A stretch of 56,299 bases of DNA from an uncultured Bacteroidota bacterium. Lineage in GTDB: Bacteria > Bacteroidota > Bacteroidia > Chitinophagales > Chitinophagaceae. Under the pieces are notes generated by a model, which was given only the letters and a program-made list of their open reading frames with translations, was not told where the DNA came from and searched no databases. Every line of letters begins with the position of its first letter. Position 1 is the first letter of the stretch. Where the stretch lies: positions 1-56,299 of the forward strand of contig CAINUN010000045.1 of the NCBI GenBank assembly GCA_903853805.1, read 5' to 3'. A program made the position numbers and the translations under genes. Shown piece by piece: positions 42,884 to 51,226 of this stretch.

Positions 42884-43300
42884 ATGACTAATCGCACATT
42901 TACTATGATTAAGCCCGATGCTGTTCGTGCAGGAAACATCGGCAACATTCTTCAAATGATTAACGGTGCAGGCTTTCGCATTGTGGCTATGAAATACCTT
43001 CATATTACGAAGGGTCAGGCAGAGCAATTTTATGCTGTTCATGCCGAGCGTCCTTTCTTTGGAGAGCTTACTGAATTTATGAGTAGCGGACCTATTGTTG
43101 CTGCTATTCTTGAAAAAGAAAACGCTGTGGCTGATTTCCGTACGTTGATTGGTGCTACCAATCCGGCTCAAGCTGAAGAAGGAACAATTCGCAAACGTTA
43201 TGCTTCATCTATTGGCGAAAACGCTGTTCATGGATCTGATAGTGATGAAAATGCTGCTATTGAAGGTAATTTCTTCTTCAATGGCTTAGAAAGATTTTAA
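42884..43300 (+). CDS. ndk: Nucleoside diphosphate kinase
   Basis: The 138-residue enzyme moves the gamma-phosphate of ATP onto other nucleoside diphosphates through a phosphohistidine. The catalytic H116 is in NAVHGSDS, the family signature. Other conserved elements are [32 protein letters not shown] and RTLIGATNP. Length is standard. A -7 box is 20 bp upstream and a terminator follows, so it forms a single-gene unit. Confidence 0.98.
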   Translation: MTNRTFTMIKPDAVRAGNIGNILQMINGAGFRIVAMKYLHITKGQAEQFYAVHAERPFFGELTEFMSSGPIVAAILEKENAVADFRTLIGATNPAQAEEGTIRKRYASSIGENAVHGSDSDENAAIEGNFFFNGLERF

Positions 43301-43320
43301 GTAATAATGAAACCTATAAG

Positions 43321-43350
43321 AATAGCTTTGCATCTCGCAAGGCTATTTTT
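43321..43350 (+). terminator. Terminator of ndk
   Basis: AATAGCTTTGC/GCAAGGCTATT forms an 11-bp stem with one G-T pair and a 5-nt loop, followed by TTTGTTTT. Confidence 0.75.
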
Positions 43351-43404
43351 GTTTTAGGAATTTAGGAATTGAAATTCGAAATTCGGGATTCTTAATTTTG
43401 TTCT

Positions 43405-43779
43405 ATGGAATCAGTAAGTCCTAATATTTATGTCAAGAATCTTCCCGCAACCATTGCTTTTTACGAGCAATTAGGGTTTAAAGTCACAGCTAGATTTCCC
43501 GAAGAAGGCGATGCCGTTTTTGCTATGATGGTGAATGGCGCAGTTACTTTTCTGTTTCAAACTTTTGAAAGCCTTGGCGAAGAATTTCCCAACATTAAAC
43601 GCGAAGATGGAGGGTCTATCATGCTCTATATTCAAACCAAAGGGATTCGCCGTTTTTTTGAAACGATAAAAGATAAAGTCACTATTTTAAAAGGACTAGA
43701 AGTGAGCTTTTATGGCGCTACAGAATTTACTATTCTCGACAATAATAATTATGTGCTCACTTTTGCCGAAGATGAATAA
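43405..43779 (+). CDS. VOC-family protein (bleomycin-resistance-like)
   Basis: The 124-residue protein shows the VOC fold opening (PNIYVKNLPATIAFYEQLGFKVTARFPEEG) and closing (IRRFFETIKDKV...FTILDNNNYVLTFAE). The usual first metal ligand His is replaced, so it may bind without catalysing. Relatives include glyoxalases and antibiotic-sequestering proteins. It lies between ndk and the YebC gene, each with its own promoter or terminator, so it is probably a single gene. Confidence 0.8.
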   Translation: MESVSPNIYVKNLPATIAFYEQLGFKVTARFPEEGDAVFAMMVNGAVTFLFQTFESLGEEFPNIKREDGGSIMLYIQTKGIRRFFETIKDKVTILKGLEVSFYGATEFTILDNNNYVLTFAEDE

Positions 43780-43832
43780 ATGCTTCTTTACCTCTTCGCA
43801 ACTTTACCTCTTCACAAGAAAGAAACAATTCT

Positions 43833-43840
43833 TACTTTTG
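43833..43840 (+). promoter_or_regulatory. -7 box of the YebC-family gene
   Basis: TACTTTTG followed by CGCCC fits TAnnTTTG. It lies 38 bp before ATG 43879 and has the same CGCC flank as the ndk promoter. Confidence 0.6.
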
Positions 43841-43878
43841 CGCCCATTCTAATTAAATAAACAAGTCTATACTACATT

Positions 43879-44589
43879 ATGGGTAGGATATTTGAAGTAA
43901 GAAAGTCGAAAATGTTTGCTCGCTATGACCGCATGGCAAAGCAGTTTACACGTGTAGGAAAAGAAATTGCCATTGCTGTAAAAAAAGGCGGTTCCGATCC
44001 TGATGTCAACCCAATGCTTCGCCGCGTGATGCAAAACGCCAAGTCTTTGAACATGCCTAAAGAGCGCATCGAAGGCGCTATTAAAAACGCCCTTGGCAAA
44101 GACACAAGTAGTTATGACGAGGTATTGTATGAAGGATATGCGCCACACGGCATTGCCTTGCTTGTAGAAACAGCAACCGACAATACTACCCGCACCGTGG
44201 CTAATGTTCGTTCTCATTTTAATAAAGGTGGTGGCACATTGGGCAATAGTGGTTCGGTGGCTTTCTTGTTCAATCATTTTGGTGTTTTCAAGCTCAATGC
44301 TGAAGGCTTAAGTGCGGAAGACCTTGAATTGGAATTGATAGATGCAGGACTTGAAGAACTAGGCGAAGACAGCGAAGGAAACTTAGTAGTTCGTTGCGGC
44401 TTCAACGACTTTGGCAATATGCAAAAAGCATTGGAAGAAAGAAACCTCATTCCTGTTTCATCTGAATTGGAATGGCTTCCTTTAAATACCGTTGACATTA
44501 CTGAAGAGCAAAGCGATGATGTGTTTAAACTCATTGATCGCCTCGAGCAAGACGATGACGTTCAGCGAGTGTTTCATAATATGGGATAA
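43879..44589 (+). CDS. YebC/PmpR-family regulator
   Basis: The 236-residue protein has the typical opening MGRIFEVRKSKMFARYDRMAKQFTRVGKEI. The family core follows (GGSDPDVNPMLRRVMQNAKSLNMPKERIEGAIKNA; YEGYAPHGIALLVETATDNTTRTVANVRSHFNKGGG). Members have been described as DNA-binding regulators and, more recently, as factors easing translation of difficult proline stretches. Length and motifs are normal. A strong terminator follows. Confidence 0.95.
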   Translation: MGRIFEVRKSKMFARYDRMAKQFTRVGKEIAIAVKKGGSDPDVNPMLRRVMQNAKSLNMPKERIEGAIKNALGKDTSSYDEVLYEGYAPHGIALLVETATDNTTRTVANVRSHFNKGGGTLGNSGSVAFLFNHFGVFKLNAEGLSAEDLELELIDAGLEELGEDSEGNLVVRCGFNDFGNMQKALEERNLIPVSSELEWLPLNTVDITEEQSDDVFKLIDRLEQDDDVQRVFHNMG

Positions 44590-44610
44590 GAACAGTTGAT
44601 AAATAAAAAG

Positions 44611-44646
44611 AAAAGAACCTAATAACGATTGTTGTTAGGTTCTTTT
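44611..44646 (+). terminator. Terminator of the YebC-family gene
   Basis: A 12-bp stem AAAAGAACCTAA/TTAGGTTCTTTT with a 12-nt loop (part of which can extend the pairing) is followed by a run of Ts. Confidence 0.9.
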
Positions 44647-44729
44647 TTTTATGAATAAGGTTAGGGAATGCAGCAGGATTAGAACGAAGCAGATGCTGAG
44701 ACAAACTGTGTTTTAAGTACATTTGCTTT

Positions 44730-44963
44730 ATGAACATTGAGAAAATTGATCTTTCAAAAAGCCCATGGAATTTTAAAATTGATGGAGCCAATACTTCTGT
44801 TTTTGTTGAATGGAAAAGTACAACAGACTCTGTATTTATTTTCCATCTTCAACATAAAGGAGGTCGAGTTTAAAAAGCTGAAATTGATATAGAAAACCCA
44901 AATGAAAAAATTGGTAGTAATGTTTCTTTACGATTAGCATTTGAAGAATTTCTAAAACAATAG
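44730..44963 (+). pseudogene. Small gene interrupted by an in-frame TAA
   Basis: ATG 44730 opens a frame MNIEKIDLSKSPWNFKIDGA... for 47 codons, ending at TAA (44871-44873). The same frame goes on for 29 codons (KAEIDIENPNEKIGSNVSLR...) to TAG at 44963. Both parts have coding character and together would make a 77-residue protein with one substituted codon (AAA or similar to TAA). The stop is either a recent nonsense mutation or an assembly error. No family is recognised. Confidence 0.55.
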
Positions 44964-45031
44964 AATTATGTTTGGTGATAAAAGTAGAATTTGCAATAAA
45001 TAGACTTAATAAAACAAGAGCCTTTTAAAAT

Positions 45032-45445
45032 ATGGTTACATTTATTCTTGCTATGATTAGTATTCCGATTAGTTCAACAATTTTAGGTTTCATTACACTT
45101 TTATTGTTTGGACCAATTAATTCAAAAATTCAAATTGGTAAAAAAACTCTCGAAGAGTTATTACTTCTAGAAAATCCTGGAGAAAGATTACCATTTGTTA
45201 GTCTTATTTTTTCTACAATAGTTAATGTTCTTACAAAAACGGGAGCTTTTTTTATTGCACAATACATTTATCAATATTACTCATCTCAAATGCCCGTTTA
45301 TTTTGTAATAATTTGTGGGTTGATGTTTATTATTCACGATTTTTCTAGAATAGGACGATTTAAAGGTAGTAGTGGTCTATGGACTGAAATTGGATACCTT
45401 TTGGGCGATTTATTTAGTATTGCAATAGCAATATTTGTGTTGTAA
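45032..45445 (+). CDS. Unknown four-helix membrane protein
   Basis: The 137-residue protein has hydrophobic segments at about 2-26, 55-78, 88-103 and 117-137 and a short charged loop (NSKIQIGKKTLEELLLLENPGERLP) after the first. It has no signal peptide and no motif that I recognise. It lies between a broken small gene and the 42-bp palindromic array and has no evident partner. Confidence 0.6.
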   Translation: MVTFILAMISIPISSTILGFITLLLFGPINSKIQIGKKTLEELLLLENPGERLPFVSLIFSTIVNVLTKTGAFFIAQYIYQYYSSQMPVYFVIICGLMFIIHDFSRIGRFKGSSGLWTEIGYLLGDLFSIAIAIFVL

Positions 45446-45552
45446 AATAGGTTATTAGTTTCAAAATAAAATTACAAATAGATTCTTCAAACATTGCATT
45501 TTTTCTTTCAGTTCAATTCCAAAAACACTCTCTTTCCCCTCTTCCCCATCAA
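45446..45552. other. Short intergenic stretch before the second array
   Basis: AT-rich; no gene or box is recognised. A C/T-rich run (about 45528-45546) precedes the array's A-run. Confidence 0.4.
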
Positions 45553-45856
45553 AAAAACTGCCGCAATACAAATCCTTTACGTTTATTGGGTCGCGGCAAT
45601 TGCCGCAATACAAATCCTTTACGTTTATTGAGTCGCGGCAATTACGGCAATATAAATCCTTTACGTTTATTGGGTCGCGGCAATTGCCGCAATACAAATC
45701 CTTTACATTTATTGAGTCGTGGCAATTGCCGCAATACAAATCCTTTACGTTTATTGGGTAACGGCAATTGCCGTAATGCAAATCCTTTACGTTTATTGAG
45801 TCGCGGCAATTGCCGCAATACAAAAGCTTTACGTTTATTTGGTCGCGGCAGTTTTT
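45553..45856. repeat. 42-bp palindromic tandem array, 7 copies, with inverted ends
   Basis: Units start at 45560, 45602, 45644, 45686, 45728, 45770 and 45812, exactly 42 bp apart. Each junction carries the 14-bp palindrome GCGGCAATTGCCGC (variants such as ACGGCAATTGCCGT keep the pairing). A 28-bp spacer, AATACAAATCCTTTACGTTT then ATTG(G/A)GTC, lies between. The ends are perfect 12-bp inverted repeats AAAAACTGCCGC (45553-45564) and GCGGCAGTTTTT (45845-45856). The period equals four helical turns and twice the unit of the 1.4-kb array. Open frames across it encode only a 14-residue repeat. Confidence 0.95.
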
Positions 45857-45992
45857 CTATATCTATTAGCCAACCTTGACATAGTTAATTCAAAACAAAC
45901 AATAAAATATCTTTCAAAAAACTTTGTTGAATGAAATTCATTAATGACCTTTAATTAGATAACTTAATATTTTTTAACTAAAACAAGCAATT

Positions 45993-46949
45993 ATGTCAAA
46001 GATGCTTTATCATTTTTTGGTGAACTCGTTTTTAGTAGTTACCAACCACAATTACAAACTCGCTTTCAAAATTGGCACTTATACCGATAATGCCTTAAAT
46101 AATGCCAAGGCAGACCCTGCAATTTTGGTGCTCTACAATTTCTTCCATCCTTTGTTTGTCAATTTCACGGCAGCCTACAATGCTTGGAAACTTCAAAAAA
46201 ACCAAGGTGTTGGTGGCACGCTTACCTTAACCCAATTGTTTGATGGGCTTACCGACAAACTAAATATTTGGGAGTCGCAAATCCTTGTATTCTATACTAA
46301 AAAAACTAACCCAGGCTTTAAGGCTTTGTTTCCGCAGGGGCACAAACCTTTTCAAAATGGCACGCAAGAAACCAAGATAGAAGCCGTAAAAAACCTTAGC
46401 GATGGCATGATTGGCATTGCCGGTTTGGCTTCCGTGAAAAGCGATGTAGATGCCTATTATGCTCTGTTCATGGCTGCCTTCAACACGCATCAAGGGCAAG
46501 ATAGTGGCATTGGTACTGCTAGCGACCTTGTAGAAACTCAACGAGTAAATCTTTGCAACGGACTACAGTGGGTGCTTGGTGGATTGACGCAGAAATATTA
46601 TACCAACTTGCTTCAAATTGCCAATTTCATTGACATACAAAGCATGCAAAGCGGCGAGCAAACGGAGTGGGTGAAGAAGAAATTGAAGGCGCTTTCGCAT
46701 TTCAATATCTTTGAAAGAACCCTGCTACCTACCGACCAAATTCGCATTAAAGTAACGGGACCGGATGCGTTGCAGTTTTATTGGACACTGAATGCTAATG
46801 ATGCGGTGGGAGCCACATCGCTCATTATACCTGCCGGCGCCGAAGAAACCCACAATGCCGATGAATTTGGCGATGTGTTGAACAATCATTTCTTCAACGT
46901 GAATAATCCTGCGGGTACGGTGGGCAGTTATGAAGTAGAGCTTCTATAA
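45993..46949 (+). CDS. Helical protein of unknown function next to the 42-bp array
   Basis: The 318-residue protein has no signal peptide. Residues about 30-235 look like two helical-bundle repeats (AILVLYNFFHPLFVNFTAAYNAWK ... and DVDAYYALFMAAFNTHQG ...). Residues about 240-318 look like a beta-sandwich (DQIRIKVTGPDALQFYWTLN...GTVGSYEVELL). A helical N-terminal part followed by a beta C-terminal domain is also the layout of the FN3 protein at 401-1015, and both genes are preceded by a palindromic array, here 137 bp upstream. No function is known to me. A terminator follows. Confidence 0.75.
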   Translation: MSKMLYHFLVNSFLVVTNHNYKLAFKIGTYTDNALNNAKADPAILVLYNFFHPLFVNFTAAYNAWKLQKNQGVGGTLTLTQLFDGLTDKLNIWESQILVFYTKKTNPGFKALFPQGHKPFQNGTQETKIEAVKNLSDGMIGIAGLASVKSDVDAYYALFMAAFNTHQGQDSGIGTASDLVETQRVNLCNGLQWVLGGLTQKYYTNLLQIANFIDIQSMQSGEQTEWVKKKLKALSHFNIFERTLLPTDQIRIKVTGPDALQFYWTLNANDAVGATSLIIPAGAEETHNADEFGDVLNNHFFNVNNPAGTVGSYEVELL

Positions 46950-46977
46950 TTTTGAATGTTGAATGATTCAAAAAACA

Positions 46978-47013
46978 AAAAGACCACAAAGCACTGATGT
47001 TTTGTGGTCTTTT
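46978..47013. terminator. Terminator between the helical-protein gene and the TPR operon
   Basis: A perfect 13-bp stem AAAAGACCACAAA/TTTGTGGTCTTTT with a 10-nt loop has A- and T-runs on the two sides. It can end transcription of the plus-strand gene and of the minus-strand operon ending at 47063. Confidence 0.9.
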
Positions 47014-47062
47014 CTTTAATGAAACTTTATGTCTTAACAACTTAGCAATGAAACCAATGGGT

Positions 47063-47674
47063 TTACATTTTACTCAACAGCTTCTTAATAGCATTGTCGG
47101 AAGGATTGTAGAGCAATACTCTTTCATACCAAGATTTAGCCTCGCTTAGTTTGCCGGCGGCAGCTTTTGTTTGTGCCATCAGCAACATGCTGTCATAATC
47201 GAAAGGATATAAATCTAACACACGGTTTAAGTGAATTTGCGCGTTCACATAATCTTTGCGATAAAAATACATGAGCGCAATGCGGTAATTGGCAGTGGTA
47301 TTATTGGGGTCGTTGCTCAATAGTTTTTTATAAGCCTCTAAGACATTGTCCCAATTTTGCAAAGCAGCTTCAGCGTTCACATAGCCCAATGCAGCTTCCA
47401 CACTTTTAGGTTTTAAGTTCAAAGCCGATTGATAAGCACGGGAACTTTGCATGTAATCTTTCTTAGAAAAATAGAGCCATCCAAGTCGGGCATTGGCTTC
47501 ATACAAATTCTCTGCGCCCGTAACTTTTAAAGCCTTAATAGCTTTGTCATAATCTTTAGCGGTTTCTTGTTTATAGCTTTCGGTGAAGGCGTTCACTAAA
47601 GCATCGTTAGCATTTTGAGCCTGCGCGTGGAAACAAATTCCAAGAGCAATAACAATAAGGGATTTACGAATCAT
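47063..47674 (-). CDS. Secreted TPR protein, last gene of the PqqD/ATP-grasp operon
   Basis: The 203-residue precursor has a signal peptide (residues 1-19, ending FHAQAQ). At least four tetratricopeptide repeats follow (for example LYEANARLGWLYFSKKDYMQSSRAYQSALNLKPKS and TTANYRIALMYFYRKDYVNAQIHLNRVLDLYP). It should be periplasmic and mediate protein contacts, probably with the barrel protein whose gene overlaps it by 4 bp. No enzyme motif is present. Confidence 0.85.
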   Translation of the reverse strand: MIRKSLIVIALGICFHAQAQNANDALVNAFTESYKQETAKDYDKAIKALKVTGAENLYEANARLGWLYFSKKDYMQSSRAYQSALNLKPKSVEAALGYVNAEAALQNWDNVLEAYKKLLSNDPNNTTANYRIALMYFYRKDYVNAQIHLNRVLDLYPFDYDSMLLMAQTKAAAGKLSEAKSWYERVLLYNPSDNAIKKLLSKM

Positions 47675-49041
47675 AGGTTGTATTTAAGAGTGAGATAAAA
47701 CGAGTTGTATTTATAGCTATCGGAGGAGTTGAATTTTCCTTGCTCTTCAAACTGATATGTAAGGTATTGCGTAAACTTTTTTAAAGGATGCAATTGCATA
47801 GAAAAACCAACCCGACTTTTCACAGGGTTTCCGGCATTGAAGTATTGTCCGTCTCCATTCAAAGCAAGAGGAAGGTCTTTCTTTTGAAGATAAGAAAGGT
47901 GTAACCAAACATTGTTGCTTGCACGAATAAAGGCATTGAAACTCACATCAAAATCTGTCTGTTTATCATTTACAACCCAATGTCCCATTACTTTAAGTGT
48001 TACAAATTCAATAGGCAAGCGATAGGTTAAACCCGTGCTTAATTGGAAAATGTTTCTTGCAAGAATGGAATCGGAAAGGATATTGTTTGAGGTGGAAGCA
48101 TAACTGCCTGAACCCACTAAAACACCATTGACAAGTGTATCGGCAGTACCTGAAATAGAAGAAGTATAAGACGATCTTTGTTGGTGATTGATTAAATGAA
48201 TAGAAGGTTCTGCTTCAATGATTAAAGCACCAATCCTTCTTGAAAAGTTAGTGGCAAGATTGAGGGAGTTGATAGTGCCAGGATTGGAGTAATTGTATTG
48301 TTGAGTACCATTCACTTCATAAGTCAGCAATCCGTTTTGAACTACTTGAGTATTAGATGTCAAATAGGGGTTGCTACTTGTTGATGAACTTGAATATTTG
48401 GTGTAGGCATAATGAAAGGAAGGACGAACATAAAAATAGTGTCCTGCATATTGGTTTATAGAGACGAAATACTCATACTGCTTGTAACCATTATCATGAA
48501 AATTTTGTGTGAGGTAAGTAAAAGATTGCCAAATGCGAGAGCAATAAGAAGGACGATGCGTCATACCAAAACCAACATAGTGAACATTGCCAATTCTATC
48601 TTTCATAGAGGCTATTTTCACACCCCCTTCACTGTAAAACCCTTCAATTGTTTTCTTCGTATCACCGCCACCATAGATAGAGTATTTCTTGCGAATTGCA
48701 CCTGCTTCCAAGTCTCTACCTTGTTCTAAAAGACTGCCATAAAGATATTGTGCTGTTTCTGTGGAAGAACTGTTTTGACTCAATGCTTTTCTTAGAAAGC
48801 GTTCAGATTTTGAGAAGAGTTTAAGCGAAAAAAGTGCGCGTCCAGTACGGTCATTCATGGTGAAATAGTTAACACCTTGAGCCGATTTGTTGGTGCCATA
48901 ATTAGCAAGACCATCCCAATCACCTTTGTCCATCATTTCCTCCGTGGTAGAGTCCATTTTATCATAATCTACCTGTGCGAAAACGTTTCCTGTTATCAAA
49001 CAAAAAAATGCAGTTGTCACTATTTTAATTATGCCTTGCAT
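47671..49041 (-). CDS. YaiO-like outer-membrane barrel with N-terminal helical region
   Basis: The 456-residue precursor has a signal peptide (residues 1-22, ending NVFAQ) and a short TPR-like part (about 30-125: FTMNDRTGRALFSLKLFSKSERFLRKALSQNSSS). A long barrel region (about 150-456) follows with alternating strands ending SYKYNSFYLTLKYNL. This layout, TPR then barrel, resembles the YaiO family. It overlaps the TPR gene downstream by 4 bp and the urea transporter-M23 gene upstream by 13 bp, so it is part of the same operon. It may form an export or attachment pore for the operon's product (inference). Confidence 0.75.
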   Translation of the reverse strand: MQGIIKIVTTAFFCLITGNVFAQVDYDKMDSTTEEMMDKGDWDGLANYGTNKSAQGVNYFTMNDRTGRALFSLKLFSKSERFLRKALSQNSSSTETAQYLYGSLLEQGRDLEAGAIRKKYSIYGGGDTKKTIEGFYSEGGVKIASMKDRIGNVHYVGFGMTHRPSYCSRIWQSFTYLTQNFHDNGYKQYEYFVSINQYAGHYFYVRPSFHYAYTKYSSSSTSSNPYLTSNTQVVQNGLLTYEVNGTQQYNYSNPGTINSLNLATNFSRRIGALIIEAEPSIHLINHQQRSSYTSSISGTADTLVNGVLVGSGSYASTSNNILSDSILARNIFQLSTGLTYRLPIEFVTLKVMGHWVVNDKQTDFDVSFNAFIRASNNVWLHLSYLQKKDLPLALNGDGQYFNAGNPVKSRVGFSMQLHPLKKFTQYLTYQFEEQGKFNSSDSYKYNSFYLTLKYNL

Positions 49042-51212
49042 GTTGCTGTTATTTCTTTTCCTTTGTTGTTGAAAGTTATTTGTTGAATGCCGTTGGAATG
49101 TATGACCACTTCACCTTGTAGTGATTTCACTACTTTTCCAAACATCTTTCCTCGGCAAATCGTGCCCAATTTAATCAATTCAGGATTAAGATAATCGTCA
49201 ACCTCGCTAAAATGGGTTTCATAGCTTCCCTCGAGGAAATGATAAAAAGGAGCAATAAAGTCTTGTAAGGCTCTTATTATGGGGTTGAAGAAGACGTCAT
49301 GTTGCAATAGGTCTTTAATTACTACCCCTTTATAACAGCCCATAATCATCTTCTGGCAAATCAAATAGAATGCATAAAGCAGGGAACCTTTATTGCCATA
49401 AAAATCGGTAAAGTAAAAAACGTTACCATCATTTACATAGTAAGCTGTGGCATTCATTTCAGGGCAGTAGAGGTACTGTTTATTATAAATGTCAACGTAG
49501 GCGTTCCATGTTTCAGTTCTCGTTTTTCCGTTTTCTTTAACTTCCCAGATGTATTCTTTCCCTTGAATAAATCCAAAGGCATTAGCCATCAATGGATTCA
49601 AAATCATGTTGCGCACCACTTCGCTTTCCTTAGGATAATCGAAGGAATGAAATTCATAGTCATCTTCATTCTTGACTAAATAATGAGCTAAAGGATATTG
49701 AAATGTCTGAGAGCCAATGTAGGGATTAGCTTGAAGTTGAAAATGAAGATGCGGTTCAGGCGACCGTCCGCTACTACCACAAGAGGCAATCACCTCTCCC
49801 GAACGAACATAATCTCCTTCTTTAACCTTGATACTATATGGCTTTAAATGAGAGAGCTTGCTATAAATACCTTCTCCATGTTTGATGATAATGGTGTTAC
49901 CCCAGTTTTGCTCGAGGTTCACATCTTTTATTAAATTGTCCTGTACGCCATCCAATACTTTTACTACCCATCCAAATGAAGGCGAAACAACAGGCAAATC
50001 ATAACAGTAATAATCTTTCACATCAAACCCTGGCAGATGAAACGTTTCTCCTTTTTCATCGCGCACATCAAAATCCCAAGCATGTTTCCATCCATCTTTG
50101 TGAGTGATATTGCCTTCATGCCCTTGAGAAACATACCATTCGCCAATGATGGGTAAAAAAATATGGAAATAAGTTTGTCCCTTAAAACGTTTTTCAGCGT
50201 ATGCTGTTTTGTAATGATTGAGCTCGGGTGAATATTGTTGCAGTGTCACCAATTGCAATCCTGCGCTCCAATACCTCATTCTTAAAACACCCACCATCAA
50301 CACCACGATGATATTGAATGGCAAGGAGAAAAGAGGAAGATTGAAGTAGGTAAATAAGGTGTGCAATGCACTTAATAGTAAAGCGGTAACGGGCACCACA
50401 AACAGTAATAGCAAATGACTTTTGGTAGAGGGAACTATAAAGAAACCACCCAAAGCGATAGCCGTCAACATGAAGTTGAAACCAATGTAGGAATAGACAA
50501 GCGGTGTAAAATCGCCTTCTAAAAAGTGATAAAAAAAGTAACCAATTAAGAACCCATAAATGGTCAATGCAAAACTCATTCTTGAATGAAAGAGTAATGC
50601 AATGGCAATGATTAAACCTGTTAAATCATTGTACTGAAAAAAGATGGCACTCAAAGAGCGTAAGTAAAGATGTACCACATCTTTAAAAGCAAATTGATCA
50701 AACCATGAAGAAACACTTTCGAATAAATGTGGGAACCAAACCTGTAAGGAGAACATTTGTTTGCTCACCAATTGGATGCCACTGAAGTTGGAAAGAGAAA
50801 GAAAAACAGTCCAAATGGTGATTAGAAATGGAAGGCTTAACATAGGCAGACCTGCATTTGCCATTTTTCCTGAAATCAAAACAGTCAAGAAAAAAGTAAA
50901 CATCGAAGCAATGACCAGAACTATGAGATAATGAATACTCAACTCATACATGCCACCCATTGCCAATCCTACCATCAATGCATTGAATGTGTAGGCACCA
51001 TCGAAAATGTAGCTTCTATTGAAATTGAAAAAAACAGTACAAATCTGACAAACTACAATCGTCACTAAACCTGAAACACCAACGCCTAAATCGGCAAATG
51101 AAACCAACATTAAGACCATTCCAAGCCAAAGACTATTGCTGAAGTATATCTGCGAATAGCTTAGAGGATAACCTTGAAGATAGTGTCTTGTGTTTTTCAG
51201 GAAATGAGTCAT
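49029..51212 (-). CDS. Urea transporter-like membrane domain fused to M23 peptidase
   Basis: The 727-residue protein begins with about ten membrane helices of the urea transporter (UT) type (SLWLGMVLMLVSFADLGVGVSG, RSYIFDGAYTFNALMVGLAMGG, LPMLSLPFLITIW). An M23 (LytM-like) domain follows (about 350-505), with GWKHAWDFDV near 375, a GNTIIIKHGEGIYSKLSHL strand and HLHFQ near 485. A C-terminal beta-rich extension runs to residue 727. The HxxxD motif of M23 appears as HAWD, so the active site may differ from the usual one. UT-M23 fusions occur in Bacteroidota. It could bring a small amide across the inner membrane while cutting or binding peptidoglycan or a peptide (inference). Overlaps with the next gene show it is within the operon. 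Confidence 0.85.
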   Translation of the reverse strand: MTHFLKNTRHYLQGYPLSYSQIYFSNSLWLGMVLMLVSFADLGVGVSGLVTIVVCQICTVFFNFNRSYIFDGAYTFNALMVGLAMGGMYELSIHYLIVLVIASMFTFFLTVLISGKMANAGLPMLSLPFLITIWTVFLSLSNFSGIQLVSKQMFSLQVWFPHLFESVSSWFDQFAFKDVVHLYLRSLSAIFFQYNDLTGLIIAIALLFHSRMSFALTIYGFLIGYFFYHFLEGDFTPLVYSYIGFNFMLTAIALGGFFIVPSTKSHLLLLFVVPVTALLLSALHTLFTYFNLPLFSLPFNIIVVLMVGVLRMRYWSAGLQLVTLQQYSPELNHYKTAYAEKRFKGQTYFHIFLPIIGEWYVSQGHEGNITHKDGWKHAWDFDVRDEKGETFHLPGFDVKDYYCYDLPVVSPSFGWVVKVLDGVQDNLIKDVNLEQNWGNTIIIKHGEGIYSKLSHLKPYSIKVKEGDYVRSGEVIASCGSSGRSPEPHLHFQLQANPYIGSQTFQYPLAHYLVKNEDDYEFHSFDYPKESEVVRNMILNPLMANAFGFIQGKEYIWEVKENGKTRTETWNAYVDIYNKQYLYCPEMNATAYYVNDGNVFYFTDFYGNKGSLLYAFYLICQKMIMGCYKGVVIKDLLQHDVFFNPIIRALQDFIAPFYHFLEGSYETHFSEVDDYLNPELIKLGTICRGKMFGKVVKSLQGEVVIHSNGIQQITFNNKGKEITATCKA

Positions 51213-51226
51213 TCAGTCCTATTCTT

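Noticed and set aside
45461..45879. Frames of about 100-120 codons on both strands across the 42-bp array
   Set aside because: Same reason: repeat translation on both strands, no unique coding sequence, no promoter.
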